Origin: Rhodospirillaceae bacterium MC!
GTDB lineage: Bacteria; Pseudomonadota; Alphaproteobacteria; MC1
Reading direction: 5' to 3'
NCBI GenBank assembly: GCA_002632265.1
Contig: NQOV01000012.1
Coordinates: 1 to 64,000 of the forward strand
Length of the DNA: 64,000 nucleotides
Each line of letters begins with the position of its first letter. Position 1 is the stretch's first letter. A model generated the notes under the pieces. The model was not told where the DNA came from. It did no database searches and was given only the letters and a program-made list of their open reading frames with translations. A program made the translations under genes and the position numbers. Of this stretch, positions 63,996 through 64,000 are shown piece after piece.

Positions 63996-64000
63996 ATGAA
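63996..64000 (+). CDS. Start of a gene cut by the window edge
   Basis: ATG at 63996 preceded by AGGAGAATTTATT. Only five bases are inside the window, so the product is unknown; the strong ribosome site is the only evidence. Confidence 0.4.

Noticed and set aside
1-64000. tRNA or rRNA genes, transposases, prophage
   Set aside because: Gaps were read for acceptor/T-arm patterns and conserved rRNA blocks and none was found; no ORF resembles a transposase, integrase or phage structural protein.

Overview
The window is an AT-rich, gene-dense stretch of what looks like a flagellated low-GC alphaproteobacterium. Pointers are a System I cytochrome c maturation set (ccmABCD, ccmFGH), a GCS2-type glutamate-cysteine ligase, flagellar fliF/flgE/fliR/flhB, Gram-negative envelope proteins (an autotransporter, an EnvC-like LytM factor, a YceI protein, a lipoprotein) and dnaK-dnaJ-hsp20. 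The genus cannot be fixed from the sequence. I see no tRNA or rRNA gene, transposase, integrase or CRISPR array.

Layout. 0.1-7.2 kb (minus strand): YceI-like periplasmic protein, unknown membrane protein, FliF and an unusually long FlgE. 7.3-7.9 kb: a five-unit palindromic repeat array. 8-10.1 kb: three tandem nitroreductase paralogues. 10.3-19.9 kb (plus): DHH phosphoesterase, YciI-like protein, ccmABCD (ccmD is too short for the ORF track), EnvC-like protein, glycosyltransferase, membrane PH-like protein, Gpt, FliR, FlhB. 20-26.9 kb (minus): a UlaG-like lactonase, then a compact three-gene operon of dynamin-like GTPase, small tail-anchored protein and HerA/DUF87-type ATPase. 27.2-29.4 kb (plus): an autotransporter divergent from that operon, then a second repeat array. 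30.4-37.6 kb: DUF1460-like peptidase, an unknown acidic protein, ccmFGH, gshA. 38-49 kb: EttA, a MerR-like regulator, dnaJ, dnaK, hsp20, a lipoprotein, and a mannitol module (MtlD plus an EIICBA permease with HPr fused at its C-terminus). 49.4-60.7 kb (minus): carA-carB-argF-argC-argJ-argB-argD-argG, carrying carbamoyl phosphate and glutamate to argininosuccinate; argH is not here, and ArgJ can replace ArgA/ArgE. 61.1-64 kb (plus): small unknown protein, DegT/DnrJ aminotransferase, winged-helix regulator, and the start of one more gene.

A family of about 110-bp imperfect palindromes (two subfamilies, about 16 copies, two tandem arrays) sits in the gaps between genes. The arms differ between copies, but in most copies stay largely complementary and carry a small apical hairpin. 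A second, shorter hairpin type with a common GGCCTAAATAnTAGGCC core occurs twice.

The best candidate for an undescribed system is the dynamin-like GTPase / tail-anchored protein / HerA-like ATPase operon at 20987-26928, which has its own good promoter. Other points of note are the MtlA-HPr fusion, the alanine-rich insertion in FlgE and the repeat families.
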